Assembly (NCBI GenBank): GCA_964608095.1
Contig: CAZSMK010000076.1
Coordinates: forward strand, 1-22,799
Length of the DNA: 22,799 nt
Direction of reading: 5' to 3'
Source: CAZSMK01 sp964608095
GTDB taxonomy: Bacteria; Sumerlaeota; Sumerlaeia; MWCT01; JAGHBZ01
Below the pieces are notes generated by a model that was not told the DNA's origin, made no database searches, and was given only the letters and a program-made list of their open reading frames with translations. The translations under genes and the position numbers were made by a program. Positions 7,059-15,751 of the stretch are shown piece by piece; positions within the stretch are counted from its first letter, which is position 1; the number at the start of each line of letters is the position of its first letter.

Positions 7059-10000
7059 ATGCAACGAGACAAAAGGGATTTATTCATCGGGTTTCTCTTC
7101 ATTTTTTCCATATTGAGTATACCACACCATTTTTTATACTCAGCCGATTATTACCCTTATGTAGGACAGGTAAATCATGATGTGAAGCGGGACAGGATAA
7201 TTGCGATTTGCGAAGATTATGCGACATTGAACTATTATATGTCGCTGGATAATATCACGCCGACATGCGCCGGCACCACGCCACCCGATACAGAGGTAGG
7301 CTGGAAAACCGGCACTAAATATTGTTGGGGTGGAGAAACCACGACCCAGCAATATCTCGAGGGAATCTCGCTTGGGCTTTGCGCGGGAAATAAGGACACA
7401 AGCGGTGGAAGCCACTACGCTGAATGCGCCGTGGGCGCGGATTGTTCCGGCATGGCGTCCGTTGCGTGGACATCGCCGAGAAGAACCACCAGCGTATTCC
7501 CGGGTATCAGCGATGACATCGATTGGGAAGACCTCAGGATGGGCGACTGCACTAATAAGACATATTCCCACATCCGTGTGTTCGATCATTTTGTCAGCCC
7601 AATCGATACACTTATGTTTTACGAGTCGACATCTGGAGGTGGTGTGCTCTGGCAAGCGGTTCATCGTTCACTCGCACGCGACACCTCCTACCAACCCATA
7701 CGCTATAATAATCCGTCCGGTTATAAAGTGTACGACTATGCGGAACCTACAATAACCCTTATCAGAACAGTCGGAGTCGAGAACGCCGAGTTCAGATGGG
7801 ATGGTCAGGCTGACGTAGGATTCAGATTATACGAAAGCACCGATGGCAGTACATGGAATCTGCGATTCGATACCAGCGCTCTTACACCGCAGACGAGGTT
7901 TTGCGAAGTATCCGGACTCCTTCCTGACACCACGTATTATTTTAAAATGACGTCGGTAAATTCCGGGGGCGAAACAGCTGATTCGGATGTTGCAACCTAT
8001 CGCTACGATGGACTTGAACGCAGAATATTAGTGGTTGATGGCGCAGACCGATATCGCGAGCAACATGGAAATAATCATGCGTTTATGACGCGAGTAGGTA
8101 ACGCCATCGGCTTCTGCGGGCTCGGATTCGATTTCTGTAGCAATGAAGCGGTGGTCAACGAACTCGTTCCCCTCGAAGATTACGAAGGCGTAGTCTGGAT
8201 TGTGGCTGAGGAGTCCACGTTCGATGAAACCTTCTCCTGGGCTGAACAGATGCATGTGACCGAATATCTCAAAAGCGGTGGAAATCTTTTCGTCTCAGGA
8301 AGCGAGATCGCGTGGGATATCGACCATAAGGCGAACGACACGACGTATAAGAACGGACACCCAAACGATAGGACGTTTTATAGCCACTATCTTCGCGCCG
8401 GTTATGCGGGAGATGACGCTGATACGTATCATGTAGTCGGCGTCGGTGGAACTATCTTTGCCGGGCTTGATTTTTATTTCGACAACGGCACGCACGGAAC
8501 CTACAACGTGGTTTATCCCGACCAGCTGAACACATCAGGCGGCAGCACGGCAGGACTAAATTACTCAGGCGGTTTGGGTGGCATTGCGTGCGTGTATGCC
8601 TCCGATGCCAGCTCAGGCACTGTGGTCAATTTGGGCTTTGGCTTCGAGACCATTTATCCGGAATCCGCTCGCAACGAGGTTATGAACGTCGTTATGAGCT
8701 ATTTCGATCTCACCGCTTACCCACCAACGGTTAAATCGGTGGTGCAAACAGCGAGCGACGCGGTTACTATAGGATGGGAAGGACACGCGAACCAGGGATT
8801 CCGCCTGTTTCAAAAAACAGGCAGTGGCAGCTGGGCGCAGATTGCGAATGAGACTTCCCTCGATGCGAATACCAGGTCCACGGTTGTAAGCGGATTAAGC
8901 CCTGCAACCAGATACGCGTTCAAGATTCAAGCGGTAAACAATAGCGGTGTCAGCGCCGATTCGGACGTACTGTGCGCCTCGCTCGCTTCATCCGGTAAAA
9001 AGATACTCATCGTCGATGGCTATGACAGGTGGAACGACCAGAACCAGAGTGGCGGCACGAATCACACCTGGGTCGAAAACTATGCAGACGCGCTTACGGA
9101 TAATGGCGAGCGATACGATTCGTGCGCGAACGAAACCATAGTGGACGGCTCGATCTCACTCCTCACGTACGATTATGCCATGTGGATGTGTGGCGAGGAA
9201 TCGCAGGAAAGCGAGTCGTTCAGTGAAGAAGAACAATATCTTGTAGAAGATTTTCTCAAGGCAGGCGGAAGACTTTTTGCCTCCGGCGCTGAAACCGGGT
9301 ATGATCTCGTGTATAAAGGGTGGACCCAGAATGACTATTGGAACGGGTCATCGAACGATACGTATTTTTATCGCGAATATCTCAAGGCGGATTACGGTTC
9401 GGATGATGCGAATACATATAATGTAACAGGTATCACAGGAACGCTATTCGAGGGCGTTTCCTTTTCGTTCGACAACGGGACTCATGGGACTTATAACGCC
9501 GAGTACCCTGACGTCCTGACTGTTTTTTCGAGCAGCATTGGGTGCCTTTATTACGACTCCGGTCCTGACCTTGCAGGGATTTGTTTTGGAGGGGGATTTC
9601 CCGGTGGTCCTGTCGGAGGAATGGTTATTAATTTCGGGTTTCCCTTTGAGACTATCTATACATTCAGCGACCGGTCCACTGTGATGCAAAAGATTCTCAC
9701 CTATTTCGATCAGACCGCTCCGACACCGACGCCCACGCCCACATCGACGCCTACACCTACACCAACACCTACACCGACACCGACATTGACGCCGACTCCA
9801 ACCCCCACACCGACTGCGACCCCTACACCGACCGCGATAGCACATTATGACTTCGAGGGCACCACCCAGGGATGGACGTTCACCGGAGCGAGCGCCAACT
9901 ACCCCGATGCAGTTTATGGCGGTGCGTTCTCCTTCTATGATACCCATCGCCTTGGAATTACGACTGACAATAATACCAACCGGTTTGGCTATTGGACTGC

Positions 10001-10805
10001 GGGCAGCAACGTTCCCTACGAGGCGGATAAACTTTTCAAATTTGCCTGGCGGGTCAGCTCTTCCCTGGAAAATCCTTCGTTTGTTCCGACCATAAGGTTC
10101 AGGATTAATCCTACCTCGTTAGCCTACGCATCAAATATGATACTCGAATCCGCGGGAGCGACCAATCCTTATATACCTACGTCAAGCGGATATACCACCT
10201 ATAACATGTACGTTGCGCCACTCGCTACAGGCGACCTGACCCCTTCTTTCGATGTGTATGACTTCGACTCGATTACGAATGCAGGAACCGTGTATCTCGA
10301 TGAGGTTACCGTCACTACCCACGATATTCCTTCAACCGGATGGACATCTGAATCTGTCCCCGACTTCAGTACCTGGACAGTAGATACCAATGTTCCTCCC
10401 TATAATAGCGTAGGTTCAGGAACATCCGGGGGATTACAGCTCTCGAGTCCGGTATCGACTACGTTTGCATTCGGTTTCTGGAACAGCCCCTCAACAATCC
10501 CTTACCTGGACAATCAATTATACCTTGCGCTCTTCACCATAGCCTCAAACGACAGCGCTCCACCGAATGGAATGGTGAGGGTTAACAGCGAGGACTACCA
10601 GGTAAATTTCCGTGTCGAATATTACGCGTCAACAGCCCCCACTGCTGGAGGAAGAGGATATCCGGTATATTTCGAGACGCACGAGTATGAACCGACGGCA
10701 CCGAATTTTTCACTGAATTTTGAAATCGGCGATTTTGAAGGTGACCGCGGGGGAACCATAACACTCCAGTCTGTCTCCGTCCAACGACATAATCTCATAG
10801 AATAA
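7059..10805 (+). CDS. large exported multidomain protein with NlpC/P60-like peptidase domain
   Basis: The protein has 1248 residues and an N-terminal signal peptide (LFIGFLFIFSILSIP). Residues ~30-215 look like an NlpC/P60 cysteine peptidase domain: YCWGG at 88-92, the probable nucleophile C129 in GADCSG, and H171 in YSHIRVF. These enzymes cut cell-wall peptides. Next come an Fn3 domain (~228-315), an alpha/beta domain (~321-550), a second Fn3 (~553-640) and a second alpha/beta domain (~646-885). The two alpha/beta domains share ILVVDG/ILIVDG, GGxLFxSGxE, DNGTHGTYN and an FETIY ending. This resembles a glutamine-amidotransferase-like fold, but no catalytic triad is evident. A Pro-Thr linker (886-926) joins two beta-sandwich-like C-terminal domains (~929-1090 and ~1093-1248), perhaps for surface or glycan binding. 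AAAGGAGGA precedes the ATG. Domain edges are approximate. Confidence 0.85.
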   Translation: MQRDKRDLFIGFLFIFSILSIPHHFLYSADYYPYVGQVNHDVKRDRIIAICEDYATLNYYMSLDNITPTCAGTTPPDTEVGWKTGTKYCWGGETTTQQYLEGISLGLCAGNKDTSGGSHYAECAVGADCSGMASVAWTSPRRTTSVFPGISDDIDWEDLRMGDCTNKTYSHIRVFDHFVSPIDTLMFYESTSGGGVLWQAVHRSLARDTSYQPIRYNNPSGYKVYDYAEPTITLIRTVGVENAEFRWDGQADVGFRLYESTDGSTWNLRFDTSALTPQTRFCEVSGLLPDTTYYFKMTSVNSGGETADSDVATYRYDGLERRILVVDGADRYREQHGNNHAFMTRVGNAIGFCGLGFDFCSNEAVVNELVPLEDYEGVVWIVAEESTFDETFSWAEQMHVTEYLKSGGNLFVSGSEIAWDIDHKANDTTYKNGHPNDRTFYSHYLRAGYAGDDADTYHVVGVGGTIFAGLDFYFDNGTHGTYNVVYPDQLNTSGGSTAGLNYSGGLGGIACVYASDASSGTVVNLGFGFETIYPESARNEVMNVVMSYFDLTAYPPTVKSVVQTASDAVTIGWEGHANQGFRLFQKTGSGSWAQIANETSLDANTRSTVVSGLSPATRYAFKIQAVNNSGVSADSDVLCASLASSGKKILIVDGYDRWNDQNQSGGTNHTWVENYADALTDNGERYDSCANETIVDGSISLLTYDYAMWMCGEESQESESFSEEEQYLVEDFLKAGGRLFASGAETGYDLVYKGWTQNDYWNGSSNDTYFYREYLKADYGSDDANTYNVTGITGTLFEGVSFSFDNGTHGTYNAEYPDVLTVFSSSIGCLYYDSGPDLAGICFGGGFPGGPVGGMVINFGFPFETIYTFSDRSTVMQKILTYFDQTAPTPTPTPTSTPTPTPTPTPTPTLTPTPTPTPTATPTPTAIAHYDFEGTTQGWTFTGASANYPDAVYGGAFSFYDTHRLGITTDNNTNRFGYWTAGSNVPYEADKLFKFAWRVSSSLENPSFVPTIRFRINPTSLAYASNMILESAGATNPYIPTSSGYTTYNMYVAPLATGDLTPSFDVYDFDSITNAGTVYLDEVTVTTHDIPSTGWTSESVPDFSTWTVDTNVPPYNSVGSGTSGGLQLSSPVSTTFAFGFWNSPSTIPYLDNQLYLALFTIASNDSAPPNGMVRVNSEDYQVNFRVEYYASTAPTAGGRGYPVYFETHEYEPTAPNFSLNFEIGDFEGDRGGTITLQSVSVQRHNLIE
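9714..9836 (+). repeat. coding microsatellite for a Pro-Thr linker
   Basis: About 120 bases of imperfect 6-bp ACNCCN repeats encode residues 886-926 of the large exported protein, mostly Thr-Pro dipeptides with single Ser, Leu and Ala interruptions. Such linkers are flexible spacers in secreted enzymes. The repeat could vary in length by slippage without breaking the frame. Confidence 0.9.
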
Positions 10806-10830
10806 TTGTTCCACTCATTGCTATTTCTTT

Positions 10831-10848
10831 GCACGCGTGAGTGTGCGC
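10831..10848 (+). repeat. GTGA-loop hairpin repeat, copy 1 (variant)
   Basis: GCACGC-GTGA-GTGTGC forms a six-pair stem, with one G-T pair, around a GTGA loop of the GNRA type. It matches the perfect copies at 15931-15948 and 16078-16095 apart from the G-T position. It lies 25 bp after the end of the large exported protein gene. Confidence 0.6.
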
Positions 10849-11062
10849 GGAATCACCTGAGCAATCGTGCGCGTTCTCGAGATCTTGATTTTTTTAGATC
10901 AAAACAGGGACACAAACGACACCGGGAACAACAACTACTATTATATATAGTGAACTTCGGCTTAGAAAGACTACCCAGCTCGAATAACCCATTTGGTCCC
11001 GACTTTCATCAATCCCGACCGGCATGGGACTCCAAAATATATCATCCCAGCAGTATTAAAAA

Positions 11063-11106
11063 AAGAAGTGCAAACTTTAAGGTTTGACCCCGAAAATTGA
11101 CTTCTT
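11063..11106 (-). terminator. possible leftward intrinsic terminator in a repeat
   Basis: AAGAAGT (11063-11069) and ACTTCTT (11100-11106) enclose a second imperfect palindrome, CAAACTTTAAGGTTTG (11071-11086). Read on the minus strand, the palindrome is followed by CACTTC and then seven T at 11064-11058, as in an intrinsic terminator. It sits directly after the stop codon (11110-11108) of the leftward open frame, which suggests a gene once ended there. It could instead be a mobile palindromic repeat. Confidence 0.4.
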
Positions 11107-11107
11107 G

Positions 11108-11344
11108 TTATGCGAGGAGCTGGGTAGGTTCATTCAGCCCTAACGACCTCCCCGGCGGAAGATCGGAACAAAATTCATTCATGAAACCGAATACGTTCCT
11201 TATCTGATTTTTTTCTTTTATGCATAAGCCTTCGATATTATCAAAAACTATCCTCAACGCAGTGTGCCCAATGTCCCTGCTGTCTATGCAGTCGCTGCAG
11301 TCCCTTGTGCCCTCTTCGCGGTAAGCGCAGAAGCCCTTGCCATG
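11108..11344 (-). pseudogene. possible gene relic, C-terminal open frame of ~78 codons
   Basis: On the minus strand a frame is open from a TAG at 11347-11345 to a TAA at 11110-11108, ending in GLNEPTQLLA. There is no start codon or ribosome binding site near its beginning. The first in-frame ATG comes late and would leave about 29 residues. The stop is followed at once by a terminator-like hairpin. I do not recognise the product. The first half overlaps the 9-bp repeat and the 67-bp element, so part of the open frame may be fortuitous. Confidence 0.2.
11270..11305 (-). repeat. 9-bp tandem repeat, four units
   Basis: Read on the minus strand, the units are AGGGACTGC, AGCGACTGC, ATAGACAGC and AGGGACATT. 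Each has a leading A and a central GAC with a period of nine, the same design as the five units at 3360-3404 on the other strand. Confidence 0.55.
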
Positions 11345-11380
11345 CTAAAACGGGAAAATGAGATCGGACACCAAATTACG
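11314..11380 (+). repeat. 67-bp dispersed element, copy A
   Basis: This segment aligns without gaps to 16241-16307. The core GCTAAAACGGGAAAATGAG (11344-11362) is identical over 19 bases. CTTCG and AGAAGCC to its left and CCAAATTA to its right are also conserved. Copy A lies directly before the coding frame of the GT-C-like membrane protein. Confidence 0.65.
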
Positions 11381-11445
11381 ACTTGCAATCGGCCGAGCTG
11401 CTGTTGAACAATTGGCATATCTTTTTAACGAATCTGCCTCGTGCT

Positions 11446-12489
11446 ATGAGATTCTCAAAAATCACCTGTTGCATAGTGTTATCTTTCCTTGTTGTGGCGG
11501 GAGTAACAGGACTCTACTTTTCCTTAAGCGCGCATGCGATACCGGGTGGTGACAGCGAGGAAATCGTCCTCTTTGCCCAATCCGACTATATGTATTATTT
11601 TCGTTCACCACTGGCAGTGCTCCTTCATCAGGTTGCATATAAATTGTTACATCCGTTCGGCTTGGAAGCAGAAAGTATAATAGCCCTCGCAAGCTCGTTA
11701 GCCGGTGGACTTTATGTCCTGGCTTTGTGCTTTATCTCACTTAATCCGGTTTTTTTGATCTTCAATCTCACTGCCCCTTACATTTTTATCTTCATAAGCC
11801 ACGTGGAGCATTATGCATGGGTTCACATGCTGCTTGCGTGGTACATCTATTTTGCGTATCGCTTTGTAAAAAATAAAGCCACGATAGTACCTGCGGTTAT
11901 CTTTTATATTGCCGCGTGTGCATTTCACAACCTCGCCCTTTTTTATTTCCCTTCGCTCATATTTCTATGTGCCGGGATTAAAAAAGAACAAGGGCGACTA
12001 CAAATTACCCGCCATCCTGCCCTATCCGAGCGCCAGGTAAAAGTCGCCCTCATCTTATTTGTTCTCTATTTTCTCCAGATGGCGCTTTTGCCTCTTGCCT
12101 TTCATTCATCGCTTCGAGGGTTAGATGTGGGAACAGAACGGCTTTGTCCCCTTTTCTCCAATCCCGATCCTCAACACTACGCATTCACCATGTTTTCAAC
12201 GGCGCATATCACACTGTATTTTCATTTCATCATGATGAGCTCCCCTTTTGCCATTCCCGTAATTTTATTTCTCGCTCCCTGGTTCTTGAAAGAAAGGTTT
12301 TACTGGTTTCTTCTTGTAATGACGTTGTGCGGACTTGTGTGGTCATTTGTGTGGCATCCGGATATGGGGCGCGGTGATTGGGACCTGTTTGGAAGCTTTG
12401 CTATTCCGGCAAATGTACTGGCAGGTCTTCTCCTTAAAGATTTTATTATCCGCCTAAGCAACACTGAAAAGCCGCGCGTCCGTAGATAA
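11446..12489 (+). CDS. polytopic membrane protein resembling GT-C glycosyltransferases
   Basis: The protein has 347 residues and about nine hydrophobic segments. The first is MRFSKITCCIVLSFLVVAG, followed by a loop with GGDSEE (an acidic first loop is typical of GT-C enzymes). Near the end lies WHPDMGRGDWDLFGSF, a pattern seen in polytopic sugar-transferase-like proteins. GT-C enzymes move sugars from lipid carriers in the membrane. That role is inferred here, and the protein is shorter than most of the family. The ATG at 11446 is the first ATG in frame. A TTG at 11383 would add 21 residues unlike a signal sequence. Neither start has a clear ribosome binding site. The gene follows a repeat-rich gap without an obvious promoter and ends at a weak terminator. 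Confidence 0.6.
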   Translation: MRFSKITCCIVLSFLVVAGVTGLYFSLSAHAIPGGDSEEIVLFAQSDYMYYFRSPLAVLLHQVAYKLLHPFGLEAESIIALASSLAGGLYVLALCFISLNPVFLIFNLTAPYIFIFISHVEHYAWVHMLLAWYIYFAYRFVKNKATIVPAVIFYIAACAFHNLALFYFPSLIFLCAGIKKEQGRLQITRHPALSERQVKVALILFVLYFLQMALLPLAFHSSLRGLDVGTERLCPLFSNPDPQHYAFTMFSTAHITLYFHFIMMSSPFAIPVILFLAPWFLKERFYWFLLVMTLCGLVWSFVWHPDMGRGDWDLFGSFAIPANVLAGLLLKDFIIRLSNTEKPRVRR

Positions 12490-12502
12490 CCCGAACCAAC
12501 AA

Positions 12503-12528
12503 CACACCTTTTTCGTGTGGTCATTTTT
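12503..12528 (+). terminator. weak intrinsic terminator after the GT-C-like gene
   Basis: CACAC (12503-12507) and GTGTG (12515-12519) form a five-pair stem with a seven-base loop, followed within four bases by a run of five T (12524-12528). The stem is short, so efficiency is doubtful. It lies between the stop at 12489 and the promoter at 12551. Confidence 0.35.
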
Positions 12529-12550
12529 CCTTACCACATTATTCTTTACC

Positions 12551-12579
12551 TTGACAATTACCATTGAATTAAGTGTAGT
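12551..12579 (+). promoter_or_regulatory. sigma-70 promoter for the YihY-SppA unit
   Basis: A perfect TTGACA (12551-12556), a 17-base spacer and TGTAGT (12574-12579) lie 33 bp before the ATG at 12612. The -10 matches at four of six positions including the key A and final T. The predicted start near 12586 gives a short leader. Confidence 0.6.
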
Positions 12580-12611
12580 CTTTCTATTAATTTGTTTAGA
12601 GAGTTCAGGTC

Positions 12612-13892
12612 ATGAAGATAAAACCAAAAGAGATTATCAACGAGGCGACCTATATCGACCCGACTATTCCGCTCCAGGATGTCCCATTGGAGAGAAAGGC
12701 GCTTCGTTTTGTCTTTATGGTCGGCAGGGTTTTCTGGAAGACATACGGTTTTCAACGAGCAGGCGCTCTTGCCTTTGCTACCCTCTTTGGAATCTTTCCA
12801 CTTGTGGGAGTTCTGCTCTTTTTAATCCCTGTGTTCTTCGGTGATGTTGGAATGGAGACGGTGGGAAAGTTTATTCTCACAAGCATTTTACCTCAAGCCG
12901 GCAATACCCTGGAAACCACCTTCGAGAGTTACGTCCAGATCTACCAGACAAATGCTACCCAGATCGGTGTGCTTGGGCTTTTTGCGCTTTTTATCGCAGG
13001 CATAGCCCTTTTTATTATTGTAGAACAAAGTTTCAACGATATATGGCGAGTGGAACGCCGCCGTTCCTTTCTCAAAGCATCAACTGTATTTGCAGGTGTT
13101 ATTGTATGGATCCCTCTCTTTATCGGGCTATCACTCTACCTGAGCACAGCGTTTGTAGCCCCGGCTCAGGCGGAGAGCAAAAATTTCATAAAAAACGTGG
13201 TGCTCCCTCCCGTGCTTTTCTTCATAGGAATGAGTTTCGCCTATATGCTCATTCCGAACACGCGGGTGAATGTGAGCAGCGCACTTGCCGGCGCCTTGTT
13301 CTCCGCTATACTGTGGAACCTTGCGCGTACCCTCTTCGACCGCTCCATCAAGATATTTCCCGCATATAATCTGATACAGAGTGTCGGCGTCGTTCCCTAT
13401 TTTCTTGTCTGGCTTTACATAAACTGGGTAATCATTCTATTCGGTGTCATCATAGCCTATAGCGCACAGAATTATCATTTTTTACTACGGGAGAATCTTA
13501 CCTATACCGCCAGGATACTCGACCCGGTGGTGCTACTCGTGATGCTTTTCTATGCAGGGAAACAATTCGTATCGGGAAAAGGCGCGGTCAACCTGTCAGA
13601 CCTCAGGAACCTCTGCCCTATTCCACCATCGGACTTTGCGCAACACGTCGATTATCTCGAAAGGAATGGCTTCATCGCTCGTGTGGGAGAAAACGACGCG
13701 ATAATTCTCGCCCAACCTCCTGAAAAAATACCTCTTAAAATTTTTCTGCAGTTCTTTTCAAAAGCCAAAACCATGTTTCATTTGTCTCTGATCGACAAGG
13801 AAGGTGAACAATTTCTTACCCGTCTTCGTGAAATGGATGAAAAACTTGGATCATCACTCAGCGATAAATCGCTCGCTTTCTTTTTAGCATAA
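12612..13892 (+). CDS. YihY/BrkB-family (UPF0761) inner membrane protein
   Basis: The protein has 426 residues and matches the YihY/BrkB family in layout. A cytoplasmic N-terminus is followed by FQRAGALAFATLFGIFPLVGVLLF, here split into FQRAGALAFATLFG and its continuation, then IGVLGLFALFIAGIALFIIVEQSFNDIW in the same style, and about six membrane helices ending near residue 290 (WVIILFGVIIAYSAQ). Residues ~310-426 are soluble, with a winged-helix-like stretch (NLSDLRNLC..PPSDFAQHVDYLERNGFIARV) as in longer family members. The biochemical role of the family is not settled; it is not an RNase BN. The ribosome binding site is weak (AGGT). SppA starts 21 bp downstream, so the two share a transcript and perhaps an envelope-maintenance role (inference). 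Confidence 0.88.
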   Translation: MKIKPKEIINEATYIDPTIPLQDVPLERKALRFVFMVGRVFWKTYGFQRAGALAFATLFGIFPLVGVLLFLIPVFFGDVGMETVGKFILTSILPQAGNTLETTFESYVQIYQTNATQIGVLGLFALFIAGIALFIIVEQSFNDIWRVERRRSFLKASTVFAGVIVWIPLFIGLSLYLSTAFVAPAQAESKNFIKNVVLPPVLFFIGMSFAYMLIPNTRVNVSSALAGALFSAILWNLARTLFDRSIKIFPAYNLIQSVGVVPYFLVWLYINWVIILFGVIIAYSAQNYHFLLRENLTYTARILDPVVLLVMLFYAGKQFVSGKGAVNLSDLRNLCPIPPSDFAQHVDYLERNGFIARVGENDAIILAQPPEKIPLKIFLQFFSKAKTMFHLSLIDKEGEQFLTRLREMDEKLGSSLSDKSLAFFLA

Positions 13893-13913
13893 CTTTCAAG
13901 GGGGAACTTGCAC

Positions 13914-15707
13914 ATGATATCTGTTTTTGAAAAAAGAACCTTGCTTATGTTTGTAATGGTTTCTCTCCTTTTGGGTATAAACATCATCACGGTGGGTCAG
14001 ATACTTCCTTCGCCTTCAAAAACAGCCGTCATACCTATATCCGGTGTAATAAACGAGCGAACAGAGGTTTATAACGTATTTCGCTCGGATGTCCTCACCC
14101 TGAAAGGCTATCTGGATGTCATAAGGAAGGCGGGCGAAGATTCCGACATAGATGCAATACTCATCAGACTGAATATGCCTTTGCTCGGTTGGGCAAAGGC
14201 AAACGAACTCCACCGCGCAATCGCTGAATTGAAAAACACGCAAAAACCCGTTTTTGTATATTTCCAAGACGCAGAACTTATTCACTACTACATTGCAAGC
14301 GCCGCAGATCAACTCATCATTTCACCGACCGGAAACCTTATGATTACGGGTATCGGTATCGATATATATTTTATCAAAGAGTTGCTGAACAAGTTATACA
14401 TTCAGGCGGATTTGTTGACTATCGGAATCTTTAAAACAGCGGCTGAACCGCTTACACGGCAAACATTATCGCCTGAAGCCCGCAGTATGTTCGACTCGAT
14501 TCTGAACAATCTTTACGACGGTATAACCAGCGCCATCGCTACGTCGCGGAACATCGAGAAGCATAAACTCCTGACCTTAATCGATGAAAGCCCCTATACG
14601 GCTGATGCAGCCCTGAAGGCAGGACTCGTAAATGGGGTGTGTTACGAGGAAGACGTCAAGGCTTTCCTTGAAGAGGAAACCAATACGACACTCGAGCTTG
14701 TGGGAGACTATGGAATAGAAAAGCCACCTTCCCCTGACGAAATGACTTTTTTCGACTTTTTCAAAATGTTTGCCACGCAAACCGGCGAACGAGCGAGAAC
14801 AAAATCTGGACCTCAAATCGCCCTTGTGTATGCAGTAGGAATGATAATCCCGGGGGCACCTGACGATTTCCCTTTTGCCGAGGATATCGTTTCCGCCGAA
14901 GCTATTGCCCAAACCCTCGAAGACCTGGCTGAAAAAGAGGACATCAAAGGTGTGGTTCTCAGAGTCGACAGCGGCGGAGGTTCAGCAACCGCTTCCGATA
15001 TTATTTGCAATGCCGTTGGGGACTTCGCGTCGCAAAAACCGATTGTTGCATCCCTCAGCGATACCGCTGCATCCGGAGGTTACTATATCGCCATGGCGGC
15101 AAAGAAAATCCTTGCGGAACCCTTTACTATTACGGGTTCGATCGGCGTGGTAGGTGGAAAAATCGTACTCGGCGATCTCTACCGCAAGATAGGCATCAAC
15201 AAGGAATCGCTCAGCCGCGGAAAACACCATGATATACTGTCAGAATCAAGAGCCTTCACCGAGGAAGAGCGAGCAACGATCGAGGAATTAATGCAAGACG
15301 TGTATGACCGATTCATCGAGAAAGCAGCAAAATATCGCGGCATTGAGATTGAAGAGATGAACGCCCTTGCCGAGGGCAGGGTATGGACAGGCAGCCAGGC
15401 AAAAGAACAAAAGTTAATCGACGAAATTGGCGGAATCGAGCAGGCAATAAATGCAGTTAAAGAACTTGCCGGCATTTCGACCGGGGAAAAAATCGAACTC
15501 GTGATCTATCCCAAACCACCGGGATTTATCAAAATCCTCCAATCCTTCTTCTCCCCCGGATTCTATGGTCAGACAAGGTCGCTGCAGGCACAAATATTAC
15601 AGGCATTTGACCGAAATAACACAACTCCCCTCCTTCTCACCTTCGCACAACTACTACAACATAACCGATTATTATACCTCTCGCCCATACTGATCATTTT
15701 CAACTAA
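13914..15707 (+). CDS. sppA: signal peptide peptidase SppA, long (67K) type
   Basis: This 597-residue membrane-anchored serine protease degrades cleaved signal peptides and some membrane proteins. It has one N-terminal transmembrane segment (LLMFVMVSLLLGINII). Two tandem ClpP-like domains follow. The first holds the catalytic lysine K174 (GIFKTAAEPLTR) and the second the nucleophile S387 (DTAASGGYYIA), which fits the Ser-Lys dyad of the long E. coli-type enzyme. GSIGVVGGK and GRVWTGSQA are also family motifs. The ATG at 13914 follows AAGGGGG by about nine bases. A TTG six bases earlier is too close to that site. It lies 21 bp after the YihY-type gene, in one operon. The C-terminus has ~60 extra residues ending in a hydrophobic stretch, LLYLSPILIIF. 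Confidence 0.93.
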   Translation: MISVFEKRTLLMFVMVSLLLGINIITVGQILPSPSKTAVIPISGVINERTEVYNVFRSDVLTLKGYLDVIRKAGEDSDIDAILIRLNMPLLGWAKANELHRAIAELKNTQKPVFVYFQDAELIHYYIASAADQLIISPTGNLMITGIGIDIYFIKELLNKLYIQADLLTIGIFKTAAEPLTRQTLSPEARSMFDSILNNLYDGITSAIATSRNIEKHKLLTLIDESPYTADAALKAGLVNGVCYEEDVKAFLEEETNTTLELVGDYGIEKPPSPDEMTFFDFFKMFATQTGERARTKSGPQIALVYAVGMIIPGAPDDFPFAEDIVSAEAIAQTLEDLAEKEDIKGVVLRVDSGGGSATASDIICNAVGDFASQKPIVASLSDTAASGGYYIAMAAKKILAEPFTITGSIGVVGGKIVLGDLYRKIGINKESLSRGKHHDILSESRAFTEEERATIEELMQDVYDRFIEKAAKYRGIEIEEMNALAEGRVWTGSQAKEQKLIDEIGGIEQAINAVKELAGISTGEKIELVIYPKPPGFIKILQSFFSPGFYGQTRSLQAQILQAFDRNNTTPLLLTFAQLLQHNRLLYLSPILIIFN

Positions 15708-15751
15708 TACAGCGTGAGAGAGGCTGTCCGAATTGCAACTCATCGCTATCC

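Larger units (their letters stand above)
10806..11445. other. repeat-rich intergenic region
   Basis: This gap of about 640 bp has no convincing intact gene. From left to right it holds a GTGA-loop hairpin (10831-10848), a weak stretch of 9-bp GAC repeats (10906-10923), and a hairpin with a leftward T tract (11063-11106). Beyond these come an open but start-less leftward frame (11108-11344), four units of the 9-bp repeat (11270-11305) and one copy of a 67-bp element (11314-11380). No clear terminator follows the gene ending at 10805: the T run at 10889-10895 lies inside a GATCT/AGATC loop and is not preceded by a stem. Confidence 0.6.

Noticed and set aside
9444..9947. Leftward open frame of 167 codons opposite the PT linker
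   Set aside because: It is a shadow of the ACNCCN repeat, giving an Arg/Cys/Gly run in the other strand. The forward protein is clearly real.
10881..10900. GATCT/AGATC hairpin with a T run as terminator of the large exported protein gene
   Set aside because: The T run is inside the loop, not after the stem, and the stem is only five pairs.
15709..15727. ACAGC/GCTGT hairpin as terminator after sppA
   Set aside because: It is a five-pair stem with a nine-base loop and no T tract.
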